Below, one piece after another: positions 47,477 to 59,874 of a stretch of 64,000 bases of DNA (the stretch's first letter is position 1; every line of letters begins with the position of its first letter). Location of the stretch: positions 8,742,001-8,806,000 of the forward strand of contig OZ199839.1 in assembly GCA_964304625.1 (NCBI GenBank), given 5' to 3'. Origin of the DNA: Kudoa neothunni. Its lineage: Eukaryota > Cnidaria. The translations under genes and the position numbers were made by a program. The notes beneath the pieces were generated by a model. That model saw only the letters and a list, made by a program, of their open reading frames with translations, made no database searches and had not been told where the DNA came from.

Positions 47477-50400
47477 ACCTCTAGCTGAATGCTCGCGAAA
47501 TATATCGATTTCCGTTGCTATACCGTATTTTGACCCAGAAATGTAATGGTATGGTGGTTCTATTCGGAAGAAATTTATAGTCGAACGCAACCAATTCTTA
47601 GTAAATCCTTTTATAGCAGGCAAAAAAGTATAAAGTTGATACTCTGGATATAACGTTTTCCCCTCGTATTTGTTGAACTTTTTATAACTATTATTTTCCT
47701 GATAAAAGTAATGACCGGTAGTGGATCCGCCCCAACCTGCAGATATTTCAAACTGATACTTATCAAGTTTTATGCTTTGAAGCAGGGTGTGCCATTTTGT
47801 TTCTTCGAGGGTCGGATTATCGTATTATTCATAGTCAGCGGGTCGAATTATTATGGAGAGAATATATTAAACCAAGTAGGTCTAAAAAATTGTTTCAACA
47901 AATATTTTTTTATTAAAATAAATTAAACCTAACCTTGCTTAAAATTTACATATAATTAAAATTTTATTTTTTCAGTAGCGCACAGGTATAGTGGAAAATA
48001 AACAAAATATAGCGGATATTTATGTACATGTTAGTCGATATTAGTCTGGCTTTTACAAATTTTTAGGGGAACTAGCAACGTAATATACCAAAAATAGATG
48101 AATTTTATAGTAAATTTGGTGTTGTACCTCGACGGCAAGGAGAATCAACACGGTGGGACGGACGAAACGTCTTGGAAGCCTTACTATATCCATCCCTGGA
48201 TTATGGGTTTAAAACCCGAAACTTTACTTTAGGTGCCATATTGAGGATTGTACGCATTAAATCGCACGGTCGACGTTATTTCTGGGATTTCGTTAACTAT
48301 ATTTGTACCTTTTTTTTAATAAATTTCTTAATTTAATTATTGAAATTTTTGTGTTAATTTTTAAAGTTAAGAAAATTTAGATCAGTAAATATTAATTAAG
48401 ATTCGAGAAAATGAGTTTTCAATCGGCTAATAGGACAGGACTAAGCATCAAAAAAACAATTTTTTCACATCGTGTTTGTGTTTGGTCTCTCACTAATGTT
48501 AATAACAAAATTAAAGAATGTCGAGCGCACATAATAAGCTAATTATGATAATTTCTACTTTTGCTACCGAATCCCGAATACAACACAGTCTGCACACGTG
48601 AAATATTCGTTAAATTGTCAAAAACCAATAATAATAATAATAATAATACATTCTTTTGTCAATAAATTAACTTCCAAGTGATTAATAATTTCTAAAAACA
48701 TTTTTAATAAAATTTCATTCCCAGAATTTTTGATCCAAGCATTTTAAGTAACTTTCCATATGTTGTTATAAATTATCTACTCAATCATTTTTACAAATCT
48801 GCTATAAAATTGTTAAAAGTATGAAACAATAAAATAATATATTTTTTAGTTTTTATATTTTTTTGGTTAAATTATTTACGTTAGAACAAAAGTTATAATC
48901 GTTTTATCATTCTAATCTTTTCATAAAAATTTTATAATGATCAAATGATTATCCTTTTGATTTCGTCATACTGGAAAATTGTTTAACAAAATTTAATGTC
49001 AAATAATTTTTTCAGATTCGTATCTTAAAATAGTTAATTATATCCAATAAAAAGATGCGTAACATATAATACATTGGTTACATGATTTTTGGACACATAC
49101 AATTTGCAAATGGCTTTATCTAATTTTTTTAATATTTTTGCCAATTTATTATCATGTTTTAAATTATCTGTTTCGTAATGTTTGTAATTTATATATTTTA
49201 ATTGGTTAATCGAAAGGATCAGCGTATTCTTGGATATAGTTTTAAGGAATTTTGCAATGCAGCATATTCTCAATCCTTGGACAAAAGTTGAACATTTTGC
49301 ATTAGTATATATCCAGTAAATGTAGATGTATAATAATTTAATTAATCCCACAAAATTCAGATAATCACCTCATTCTCGACATTTCGAGTAATATCGGAAA
49401 TTTTCGCACATCAAGACTATTTAATACTCGCATTTTTAAGCACGTTTGATGCGTCCTCCTGGAATATTCTCGATGCGAAAATTGTTGCAATAATGGTATT
49501 CTACTACTCATTGAAGAAGATCAGCTTTATGTAAAAAAATAGGACAATTTTCAACTCATATTTACTAAAGATGGAGACGAAACCTCCCAAATTGACTCTG
49601 TTGTTCGCATATGAGGCAACAGACCTTTTAAATATAGAACCACAAATGACAATGACATCTCATTAACCATAATAAGTTATATCTCTTGTTTAAATTTAAA
49701 CCAATGTTAACATTAACACTTAGTTAATTTTATTTACATCGTTTTTAATTAAAATATCGTCTCATTAATTCATAGTTAAAATTAATATCGTTCGCTTTAG
49801 CGCCCAAATTAAACCATGACATTTTATTCGTTTATACACGAACATCAACGAATACACAAAAATGCATTGATTGATATAATGTTTGATTTCTAGAATTTAT
49901 ACAAATTACTTTTAAAAGACATTAATAAAACCTTTCATGTCGTTTGGAATATTAGAATGATAATTTAAGAGAAGTCGGTTACCTACTGTATAAATTTAAT
50001 GATCGAGATAATCTCTTTTATGCAATGGCGCTGGCACGATAATTAATCCGGATTACTGTATCTAAAGTTATTAATAGTCATATATGGAACTTTTAAAGTA
50101 CATTTATCATGTTAATCATAGCAATAAAATTCTATGAACAGACACATTCACGCATACGTTAACCAAATAACTAATTTATATGAAAGCTTGATGGCATTTT
50201 TAAATTAACGTTTGATTAGACCATATAAGAGGAGATGTTAACTTTCATTACTTATCACATTGAAGTAAACGACTTTAATACCATCGTTAAAATTGTGCAA
50301 TCCGTTTAAAAAACTTAAAACTGGTAAAATCATAATTTTCTGTATGAATTTGAAGCTTTTGAGGGGATATCAATAGTTAGAAGAATTTATGGAGCATCCT

Positions 50401-50554
50401 AAACTGTTAAATGTTTCATAAAAGTTTTTCTATAAAGAAAACATTATGTCACACATACACCGCTTTTTTTAATATAAAGTAGATTCAAGCGTATAGCATG
50501 CAAGACACGAGAATTTGAAAAAGAGAAATAAGTGAGAGAAGAAGTACGGCGTTT
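47477..50554. other. Intergenic region, no gene recognised
   Basis: Patches at 47,700-47,860 and 48,110-48,280 are less AT-rich and may be transposon debris. An (AAT)n run is at 48,627-48,648. The motif GTTACCTACTGTATAA near 49,980 matches one at about 2,395. A 105-codon minus ORF (49,034-49,351) is rich in Lys/Ile/Asn/Tyr and resembles nothing I know. Confidence 0.4.
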
Positions 50555-53130
50555 CTAGTCTGGGTAGAATGGAAACAGCGTGAATTCGGTAAACTTGTTT
50601 ACGAGATGTCTAACAGTAGCCATAACATTCTGATTAGAAAGAATGTCATTGTGGTTGATAAATTTAAAGGTGAACAAAGAGCTGGCGCTATATTTATTTT
50701 GTTTCACCAGAGGATAACAGCTCAGAAGTTCATCTTTAGTTAGAGTTCCGTCACCCCATTTCATTTTATCAGAGCGCGGACCGGTGAGATAGTTGGCATC
50801 GTGGATGTACAAACCAGTTATAGTTTGAACTTCTAAAGAGATTAGGCAAGCGAACGGAACTCCTATCTCGATTTCGTTATCCAACCAAATATCTGAAATA
50901 TTTAAATTATTCATGATATTAAACATTCTTTCATTGTTGGCTTCTTGAAGTATAGTGGAATTTTTGAGTGACCACTTTTCCTCATTTTTTTCGAAAAATA
51001 TCTAAGATAATTGTAAAAAATTTGGATCATCAAGAAACTATATGGAAAATAATAATAATAAAGGTATATTACCGTATTTTCATCAAAGTGCGTTTTGCTT
51101 GGATGCAATAATCTTGTGGTAGGAAACGTGGAGATTATTTCATTAATTTTCATTTCCGGTGGTAGTTTCCATGTTCCCATAGGATCACCATATAGGGAGG
51201 CAACTAACGTAGAGAATGCACCACCGAAAGGTGCAGATATACTCAACCAATTCTTTATGTATTTAATTTTCCATTCACGCGTTTTATTTTGGAAAAATAG
51301 GTTCATAATAACCCCACCAAAGCTGTGTGAGACAACACTAACTCGAAGTCCGATTTCTTCAAATAGACGTTCGATTTCATTAGTGAGGTTTTGGAAATAG
51401 TAGCCCAAATGCGGTTCAGCTTGGGAAAAAGTTTAGATGAATCATAGACTTTATTTTTGAATTTTTATTACTTGTAATCAATCTGAAATCAAACGGAGCT
51501 CCTCTAATGTCGTAGTCACGTTGATATCCACTTTGGACCATGTATTCGACAAATGGACCCAAATAATGACTGAACCAGGTTGGAGGAATTTCTGCCGGAT
51601 GTTCAACTGAAGAAACTCTGCCAAATTCGCCGGTTTCAATGACGACTCCTTCTGGATTTTCCATGATGTTTTTCTCTTGGTTATATTGAAGTCTGGCCAA
51701 GTTAAGTCATTAATAGAACATCAGCAGAAATACTTTAACAGGTAGGCACGACAAGTTGGTGACAATTCATCGTTCTCACTGAGCCAAAGTAAGGTTTTAT
51801 TGGTTTTTGCTGGACAACCGTACTGAATTAGAGTTTCTGAGTCATACGTAACATAGAGCCTGCTTGACATTAATCCTGGGACTAGAATTTCGATTTCCAA
51901 TAATCACATCAGTAAGCGATTATTCAATAATACTCAACAAAATCGGGGTTTTTGTGCGGCATGAAATAGCTCTTGTTCTATTTTGGTTGCACGATCTGCC
52001 ACCCCATATTTGTGAAATCCAATCTGACGATAAAATACACACCAAAAGCAACACCAAACCTAAACCATATCATATTGTATCATATCACTACGAACTTAAA
52101 GAATATTTGGCATATATACAGGACTTGGTCATTCTTATTTTTTGTTGATGATTGATTAGGTCGGTGAATGGAGATTTTATAGTAGATTTTTATCAGCTGA
52201 TATCAACATTCATGATACGTTTAGAATGATTAGATTTTTAAACACAACGAAAAATCTCCATTTCATATTAATATTAACTTAAATTCAAAAATCAGATAAT
52301 ATGTCCAAAAAAATCCATCAATAAACCTAATACACAGAACAAACATAAAATGAGTTATTTATTAGAGAAAATAAATTGATTCAAGATATGAATAAATTTA
52401 ATCATTAGATAGAGGAAATATGACCGATAAAATAGATCAGTCAAATAGTCAGCTAGTCTATAAATATGTACGTTATTTTTTTCGGAAATTGAAGCCAAAT
52501 AAAAATATGATACATCATTATTTAGGTTATTTATTTAATGATTTAATTTAAATTATTCTAATTACAATACACATGCGTAAAATCATTCTTTATTATATTT
52601 CCAATAGATAAAACACCCCAACAAATCATAAAGGTTCACTATCACAAGAATCTCCTTATTGTCGAATGAAAATATATCCATTACAATACAAAATAATCCA
52701 ATAATTACAATTGCTTCACTTTATTGTCGGAGAGGGGTGGCTACTGATCAAATAATCAATTTAGATAAATTATGCTGATATTTTTATTTTAAATTGCCGA
52801 CTAATCGATATATATACGATCAGTCAACAATACATAGATCAACATAATTAAATTTGATTACCTCAAAAGTTGTTAAAATATTTTTACTACAAATATGATT
52901 TAATTTAACGCAGTCAAAACAACAACAACAACAATAATAATTTCCTAATGATTAATAATTACTTAAAGCTTATCAGAACAAATGTCAAATCGCCGCAAGT
53001 ATTGCATTACAATTTCGGAGAGTATGTTTTCTAATTTCGGTCAGCGATAAACAGAATCTAATACAGAATTCGATTAAATTAAAAAAATTACGATAAAAAA
53101 TATTTTTAATAACTTGCAGCAGATAATCAA
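50530..53130. repeat. Segmental duplication, copy 2 (LCAT C plus 5' flank)
   Basis: Partner of 41,760-44,340, in the same orientation and 8.8 kb apart. The upstream kilobase aligns block by block, with small indels. The hAT and Merlin remnants lie between the two copies and are in neither. Confidence 0.75.
50555..52132 (-). CDS. LCAT/group XV phospholipase A2-like secreted acyltransferase, copy C
   Basis: Sister of copy B. Exons: 52132-52120, 52059-51934, 51881-51734, 51692-51472, 51419-51073 and 51001-50555 (introns 60, 52, 41, 52 and 71 nt), about 433 aa. The signal peptide after splicing is MTKSCLVLLLVCILSS, followed by WISQIWGG. Family marks: TPILLIPG, the CPAKT/PTCRAYL cysteine pair, YQRDYDIRGAPFDFRLI, VVSHSFGGV with the catalytic Ser, LSISAPFGGAF, YGDPMG, WGDGTLTKDELLSC with the catalytic Asp, and FINHNDIL with the His. 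All catalytic residues are present. Exon lengths and positions match copy B nearly exactly, so the pair arose by duplication of the intron-containing gene. Compared with A, it shares the MTKS exon absent there. Confidence 0.9.
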
Positions 53131-53400
53131 ACTGATCAAACGTGATGCGATGCAGTCCAATCGTTATAAAATCTCGCATAAAATCTATCAAAATCATGAT
53201 TTAAGCGCCAAATTTTACAGCAAAAACACTTCCATTAGATAACTCAAACACACATATTCACTATAGAATAGATACAGTTGATCGAGGTAGGAATCCATCA
53301 GACAGATGGTAAAGGTTGGGTTGGTCTCCCCCAACAAAAAATCCCTAAAATGCAGAATAATGACAATGATAAGTTAAGAATAGATAAAAAGTCAGATGTA
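53131..53400. other. Short spacer between the duplicated flank and the next gene
   Basis: Nothing recognised. Confidence 0.3.
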
Positions 53401-54968
53401 TAACAACTCTGTCATGGCCATTCTCATTATATTCAGTAAAAGATGTGATAGAATTGAGTGGAGAATGATAGTTCAATTTAACTTGACCCAACAAATTATA
53501 ACGACTAATAAATCCATTATTTCCAACAGCAACAATCTAGAAAAATCTAATGCTAACCGAGTTAAAATCCCAATGGGCATTACATCAGAATCACAAAAAT
53601 CTAATTGATTTGTGGAGTGGTTGGGTTCTGCCAAGACTTCAACCAACGAACATGTCTTTATATGCCATAAACTCATACGCGGACCACCAGAAGCAACCTA
53701 GACACGTTGCAATTTTAGAAAATCTGTAGCAGAAACCGAGGTGAACTACCAACCAACCGTCATCATGAACCGCTATGTGGCTGATGGATTTTGCCATACC
53801 ACCACTCCATAGAGTCTAACAGTTTAATAGTTGAAAAATAAAAATCCTCAACTACTTCATTCTTAAATGGGCTTAGTGTGAGATCAGGTCCATTCAAATT
53901 GGAACGTGAATCTGAATGTCATAAATGAATACACCTCATTACACTCAAATGTGGCTACCATAAAAATAAATATGCCCCTCCGAGGTACACACAACACAAC
54001 AGTTGTTAGATTGTTTAACCGAATTGGCACTTGTTAGAAAACAACTCGTAAGTCTATCGATATTCTACACCACCAAATATACACACGGTGTAGAAATTAG
54101 AAACTTGGAATAATGAATTTTATACAGTGACTTTCTGAGTCTCCAAATCAACACTGCACAAACCGTAATCGTTTACACAACAAATCAAATTCTAACGTCA
54201 ACTTATAGCAAAATTTATTCATCGCATGAGCATACATTATCCACCACGCACAAATCATTAACTACCATTAGCTTATCATTTGGTCGTCTTAAAATTAAAT
54301 GAATTTAGTTAATTTTAAATCTCTCCACCTATTCAATAATCTAATCATATCGTATGTGGAATTCTTTCGTAGCACGGTCTATATATCTTCAAAAATTTTA
54401 ATGTGTAAACTCAATACTCCAACACAAGCATCTTCCGTATAACCCCAACAATTTATTTGATTTACGCTAGCGCTACAATTTATAATGAATAATTATTAGT
54501 TGGGTTTGAGGTTGGTGGACAATGCTACCTAAAATAATTTTCGTTGTTTTGGTGGATGTGACTGATTGGATAGAATTCGTCATTATCTAAAAATAGGGGG
54601 TGCAGTTACCGTGACACCTATAAACAACTACCTCGGAAACTGTACAAATGTGTGAAGGCCACCGAATAATTGTCACACATATCAGTGCCAATTTTTTGTA
54701 AGGGTTCGTAAACACTTTCAGAACTGATGATTTGGTTCATTCTAGATAAATGTGGGTGGGGTTGGTGAAAAAAACCAACATTTGTAAAATACTTTTTCAA
54801 TACCGAAATCAAACCAATGTTACTACCAACTATAACATGCTGATGTTGAGTGTTGGTAGCTAGGGAAAGTGTGGAATAGAAGGAGGGGTCGATTGGTGCA
54901 AGAGAATTCATTAAGAGGTTGGGGGTGGGCTTAATATGGACTCTGCGCGCGCTTGATTTGTTTACCAC
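53400..54968 (-). CDS. Probable WD-repeat (beta-propeller) protein, divergent
   Basis: Minus-strand exons with propeller-like strands. Near the 5' end: MNSLAPIDPSFYSTLSLATN, then HVIVGSNIGLISVLKK, a 51-nt intron, then MNQIISSESVYEPLQKIGTD and CDNYSVAFTHLYSFR. Later pieces are ASVNQINCWGYTEDACVG, YGLCSVDLETQKVTV, KQSNNCCVVCTSEGHIYFYG and VASGGPRMSLWHIKTCSLVE (about 53,610-53,680), then VGNNGFISRYNLLGQ near 53,510. Short blocks of the type V-G/S-x-x-G-x-I-x-h-Y/W are typical of WD40 blades. The gene would start near 54,968 (only GTG there; first ATG at about 54,914) and end near 53,400. I cannot assign an orthologue; a nucleoporin- or adaptor-type propeller is possible. The splicing of the middle is unresolved. 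Confidence 0.4.
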
Positions 54969-55550
54969 CGATAATTTGTTATTTAAAAAAATATAATGGG
55001 ATCTGCTTCATTATATCAACCAAAAAATAATAATTCATTTTGGTTTTAAGATATTTAGTGGATTGATTCTAATTTCAAGTAATGGACTAATCCTCCAGCC
55101 TGAATATTTGTAAATGAAAGTTACGCGAATATCTTAAAATGATTACATGCTAATTTATTAAAAAATTGTAAAAATTAATGTGAACTTTTTATCTATACTT
55201 TTGTGGATTTCTATGAGTGATCAAAAAATTATACTTACAGTAGAGCAGTGTTTCCCTAGAGGACACGGGGTGCCCGCACTCCCTAGATTTGCAAAAAGCC
55301 ACCGTTGAGGATGCGGAAGTCATTATGGAATAAATGACTAAAACTTAATATTGATTTATTTATTGCGTAATTTTTGTTAGTCCCAGTTTAAATTATATAA
55401 AGACATAGTGGGTGGAATAATATTTTCGGGTATTTTGTTATCGATTAATAACTATTCGAAAATGAGATATAAAATTTATCTAATTTATAATTTATTTTAA
55501 TTCAAATTTAAATAGATTGGTAATATAAAATAGATCATTTATTAATAAAT
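54969..55550. other. Intergenic, possible solitary hAT-type end at 55,245
   Basis: The string CAGTGTTTCCCTAGAGGACA at 55,246-55,265, followed by a GC-rich stretch to 55,320, looks like a hAT-style terminal repeat. No matching end was seen. Confidence 0.25.
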
Positions 55551-57943
55551 ACAGTCGTGTCTCTATTTTGTGTAATATTTTCGAACCGGGGAAAATCATA
55601 CCATATTGTGTCATCTGTGGAAGCTTGATAACTTCTAATTTAACATTTCTTACAAAATAACTCATTAATCTATAATCTTTTATTAATTTTTTATTAATTT
55701 ATTGATTGTTTTGCGCAAGGCATCCTGAATTTGACGTGGAGAAAATAACTCAATAGGATTTTAAATGACATACGTTTTTTCGCGGATTTACAAGTTTTTA
55801 TACCTGAAACATTGTAACAATTTCTTTGTTGTGTTTGATGAGATCAGAATCTTCACTGCAAAAAACAATCTCATTACACATTATTATCTACACATATGAA
55901 TATTAAAATTTTTCAATAAAAATGAAGAAAAATTGATTATTTTTGTTTCAACATGTTTAAATAATCAAATGAGACATATTTATGCGTAGTATTAATATCT
56001 AATTGGCTTTTAAGCGGTGAATTATTCCCTGATAAATTGGTTGCATCATATTAGCAGTTTTTTGATAGAAGTAGGAGCTGGATGTTTTTGAAATAATCCT
56101 TCGAATAAGGATAATATGAACATTGTTATAATAAAATAAAATCTTTATTGTTTTCTTTAATGAATCTCTGTTTTGTATCTCTGAAGATCTGATAAAATAT
56201 AGATGAAGTTAATCAAACATTCATTTGCGAATGACATTAAACTGAAAGTTCTTTAATTCCCATAAAACAGCGATTTTTCATAAAATTTTAGTATTATGTG
56301 TAATTGAAATTTTTTTCAGTCATTGTAGAAGTGATAAACATCGTAGCACGCTTTTGAATTGCTTTACACCATTACATTATTGTGCTAATTTTTAATAGTG
56401 GAGGTACGCTGTATTAGCTGTTCATCAAAATGAGCCGTCTAGTCCAAATTTAATATGTTTTCGGTATTGTATCTTGAGTTTTTCAGACCCAAACGCCCCC
56501 TTTTGCAATTATTAAACTAACTATCGGTTCCTTTGTAATCTTCTATTCAAATATCTTGGGTAATAACACAAAATTTTTCGATTATTAAAAAACTAGGTAA
56601 TAGTTTGTTCTCGCGTGGAAACTACCCAACTGGAAATATTATTTTAGTATCTTTGTATTTTGGAGGTTTAAATATTTTTAAAAATTTTGGTATGTTTGAA
56701 TATATCGTTGTTTCGTCTGGTTTAAACAAACTTCTATAAAGATTTAAATAACCTATTTTAAATTATCGAACAATATTGAAGATAATATAATTTGGTTAAC
56801 CGGAACGTTTTACAGTAATATCATTAGCTCCCGATATAGACTTCAAAAAATTATAATAATCAATTATTTTTATTATCTCTTCATTAGTTATTTGAGAACT
56901 TGCAGTGTTTTTTATAGTACATCCAACAGATTAAAAGGAGTAACCGAAAAAATAAGTTAAGCAATAGTGTGACACAAGGTTTTTCCTAATTTGCTTTATA
57001 TCCGCTTGTTCAAAATTTTTGTTTTTTCGTGTAATTATCCATTTATGAGTACTAAATATGATTTTACTGTTTTATTTAGCGAATTAAAGCACATAATGCT
57101 ATAAAAACTAAATTACGTAGTATCGAGGCACAACTGAAATTGATTTTCAACAAAATATTAGGGTTGAAAACATACTGTGTGGATCCAACGCAAAAATAGC
57201 TCGAGTACAGCGTTTAATCTAAACTTTGCAAAAAATAATGGATGGAACGTTAATTTTAGCTAAATAAAACCACTTTACACTACCAAAAAACTCGAAATTA
57301 TAAGGTTTTGCGAGTTCATATCATATATTAAGGATGCCAAGTTCAATTTTTGTATCTTTTCTTGAAAAATAGAATAGAAAACTCATTGTTTCGTAAGAGA
57401 AACAATTTTGTTATTTCTGGACTATTTATAAACACACCAACAAAATATTTGTCTATTATAACACTGCCATTTTTCTTCGAACACAACCAGTGTGCTACAG
57501 TCACAGGATCATGGAATTGCTAAAATTTTAAAATGATGCTCAAAAGAAATCTAACGACGTCATCCATATGTCAGATCGGATCTCAAGATCGTGGCTACAT
57601 TGCAACCAATGTCTTAGGTGTTATTCATTTGACAATCAAATTATGGGAATACATTAAAACGGAGACCATAGTTAACTGCTTTAGGAAATCAATTGCCCTC
57701 TCTGAAAATCCACTAAATGATGATTTCTATGATGATCCTGATGATGATCAATTTAAACATGGCATAATTGAGCTTATTGAAGAGGAGAAATCATTAGAAT
57801 TAACAAATATTATTGATGAAACCCTTGAATGCAAAATAGTCGACACCTCTGAAATTTTGACAACACTAGATTTTCCTGATTTTGACATGGTTGATGACGA
57901 CTCTGATTATATTGATAAAATTAATATATCAGACCAAGAGTAA
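55551..57943 (+). mobile_element. pogo/Tigger-like DNA transposon remnant
   Basis: The plus strand at 57,460-57,533 encodes CHFSSNTTSVLQSQDHGIAK, matching the DDE-domain segment LPPNTTS.LQP.DQGI..K of pogo/Tigger/jerky transposases. After a frame change, the ORF at 57,533-57,943 follows with ETIVNCFRKSIALSENPLND (family I.NCFRK.G) and an acidic tail ending ISDQE, typical of the C-terminus. Upstream, ACAGTCGTGTCTCTATTTTG at 55,552-55,571 looks like a left terminal repeat. The right end was not found. Stops and frame changes show it is dead; most of the N-terminal part is unreadable. Confidence 0.65.
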
Positions 57944-59874
57944 CTACATTAATTGGCAAAAGTTAGAAACCTCTTTCTAAATAAAATTTTGTCAATGTTT
58001 GACAATATAAACCCAACTTAAAATGGCTGACTCAATATTTGAACAATTTTTTCTTAAAAATAAATTATTATTGATTATATTATCGATTGAAAACTGTTAT
58101 TTTCCCCTAACGTGTGCGCTATTCGAACGTGTCCAGCTAAAAAATGGATGCAACGCAATGGTTTTCATCTTCCCAATTTCCGCGTTGCATCCATACACTA
58201 TTGTATGTTTAAGCTGTAATTAGGTTATCAGCATTTCTCACTACTTCGAAATAATATATATCTTTAAAAATAAAACCACGATGTGGTTTTAATTTTTTCA
58301 TCTATCTAAATTTGAGATCCACCATTTAAATGTATATTATTCATTATGTTACATTTGAAGTTTTGCGTTTGAATTTGTTCCTGATCTCTGATATGAATTT
58401 TGACTAAATTATCTTTAAAATGTTGGTACAACCAGAATCAGCACATTCATTTATGCAGTTAAATTAATAAATGGAAATCTTAACAGAATATATTAGTTAT
58501 TTTAATTCATGTACATTAAGAAGGCATCGGTTTTGGATTTTTTGAATTTATTTTAACCCGTTGTCTCGATGATAAACCAAAATCCGACTCAATATAGAAT
58601 AAGGAATTCGTTTGGTTTATCCGGCATAAGATGGTATACAAGACAGGCTTCTCGACTCTATTGTATACAAATAAAAAGTATCGGAATTCTCTGAAACGCC
58701 AAACTATTTACAAGCATCATTGACCAACGATGTGTCACGCTTTGAATTACCGATCAAATACCGGCGAGAGCAAGGAAGCCTATAGTTCAATTCAATATCA
58801 AATAATATTTTTTTTATTTGGCTTATTTAAATTTCTCCTTTAATTACAGAACTTAATCAAGCGACTATAACATTTTTTATTATAATTCAATAATATTTTT
58901 ATATAAATCTTTTGTTTCTAATATTTTTTTTAATAATTATAAGAACATTTTTTAGTAAGAGTTATGTATTACTTCACCTAAAAACGGTATGTTCAAGCAT
59001 GAAAAATAATAGCCTCAATCGTTGATTATTAGACCATAAGGCTGGAGAAGATATTTATTCTTTTTCAATTGCGCGTAGAAAATTGAGTTAACAAATAAAT
59101 TTTTGATTTAATTATTATCATCTTGGAAATAATTAGGAAAATTCAAAATATCGTTTAAAATAATAGATAAAATTGAGCTTTGACTTTCACATGGAGGAGG
59201 GATGCGAGGTGGGCGAGGAAATTAAGCATAGTTTAGATTTAATTTGAAACTTTTTCGGTTATTAAACGTACATATTATAAAAACGAAAAGAATTAAAACA
59301 CATAATTGCAACGATATAAGGGAACCTTTGTAATTTACTAGAGCAAATAAACATGTCTATTGTTAATCCTATTAATCCCATAAATCAAAAATATATAAGT
59401 CCACAATGGTGACATTTTATAAACTCGTAATTTATAAATTAATATGTGAATATTTTATTAGCCTAAAATTAATTTTTGGTGAAATCACAATGTTACAAAC
59501 ACATTAACTAAACAGGAGTTTATTTACTGAGTTCAATTTAGATTGATTAAAGATAATAAACTTTTGAATCATTTTTACTAATGAAATATAAATAATAAGT
59601 TCAATACTTCCATATGTACATTAACTATTTAATGTTGGAAATATGTTGAAACTGGAAAATCAATAATCTGGGGATACCTATGGGAAAAGAGAAATTTATG
59701 TCTGCATTTTTTATAGATCAACATATAAGAATGAATAATATTAATCTTGCGAAAATTATTTTAGCAGGTAGCTTCTTGTTGATAAAAATAATCAACATAC
59801 GTTTATGTCAAAATTTAGAAACGATTTAAATATATTTATTTCGATCTACGAGACGAGTGGAACATCATGAATCA
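57944..59874. other. Intergenic region with a 13-bp stem hairpin
   Basis: No gene recognised. It contains a perfect inverted repeat at 58,144-58,194 and otherwise AT-rich DNA. A 66-codon ORF (58,023-58,223) overlaps the hairpin and has no support. Confidence 0.4.
58144..58194. repeat. Hairpin: 13-bp perfect stem, 25-nt loop
   Basis: ATGGATGCAACGC pairs exactly with GCGTTGCATCCAT. It may be a terminal or subterminal inverted repeat of the neighbouring pogo-like element, or a small RNA hairpin. Confidence 0.6.

Noticed and set aside
49034-49351. 105-codon minus-strand ORF
   Set aside because: Low-complexity Lys/Ile/Asn/Tyr composition as expected from AT-rich noncoding DNA; no similarity or partner exons.
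51095-51400. Plus-strand ORF of 101 codons
   Set aside because: Antisense shadow of LCAT copy C exon 5.
58023-58223. 66-codon ORF overlapping the hairpin
   Set aside because: No homology; the open frame is explained by the hairpin's non-AT composition.
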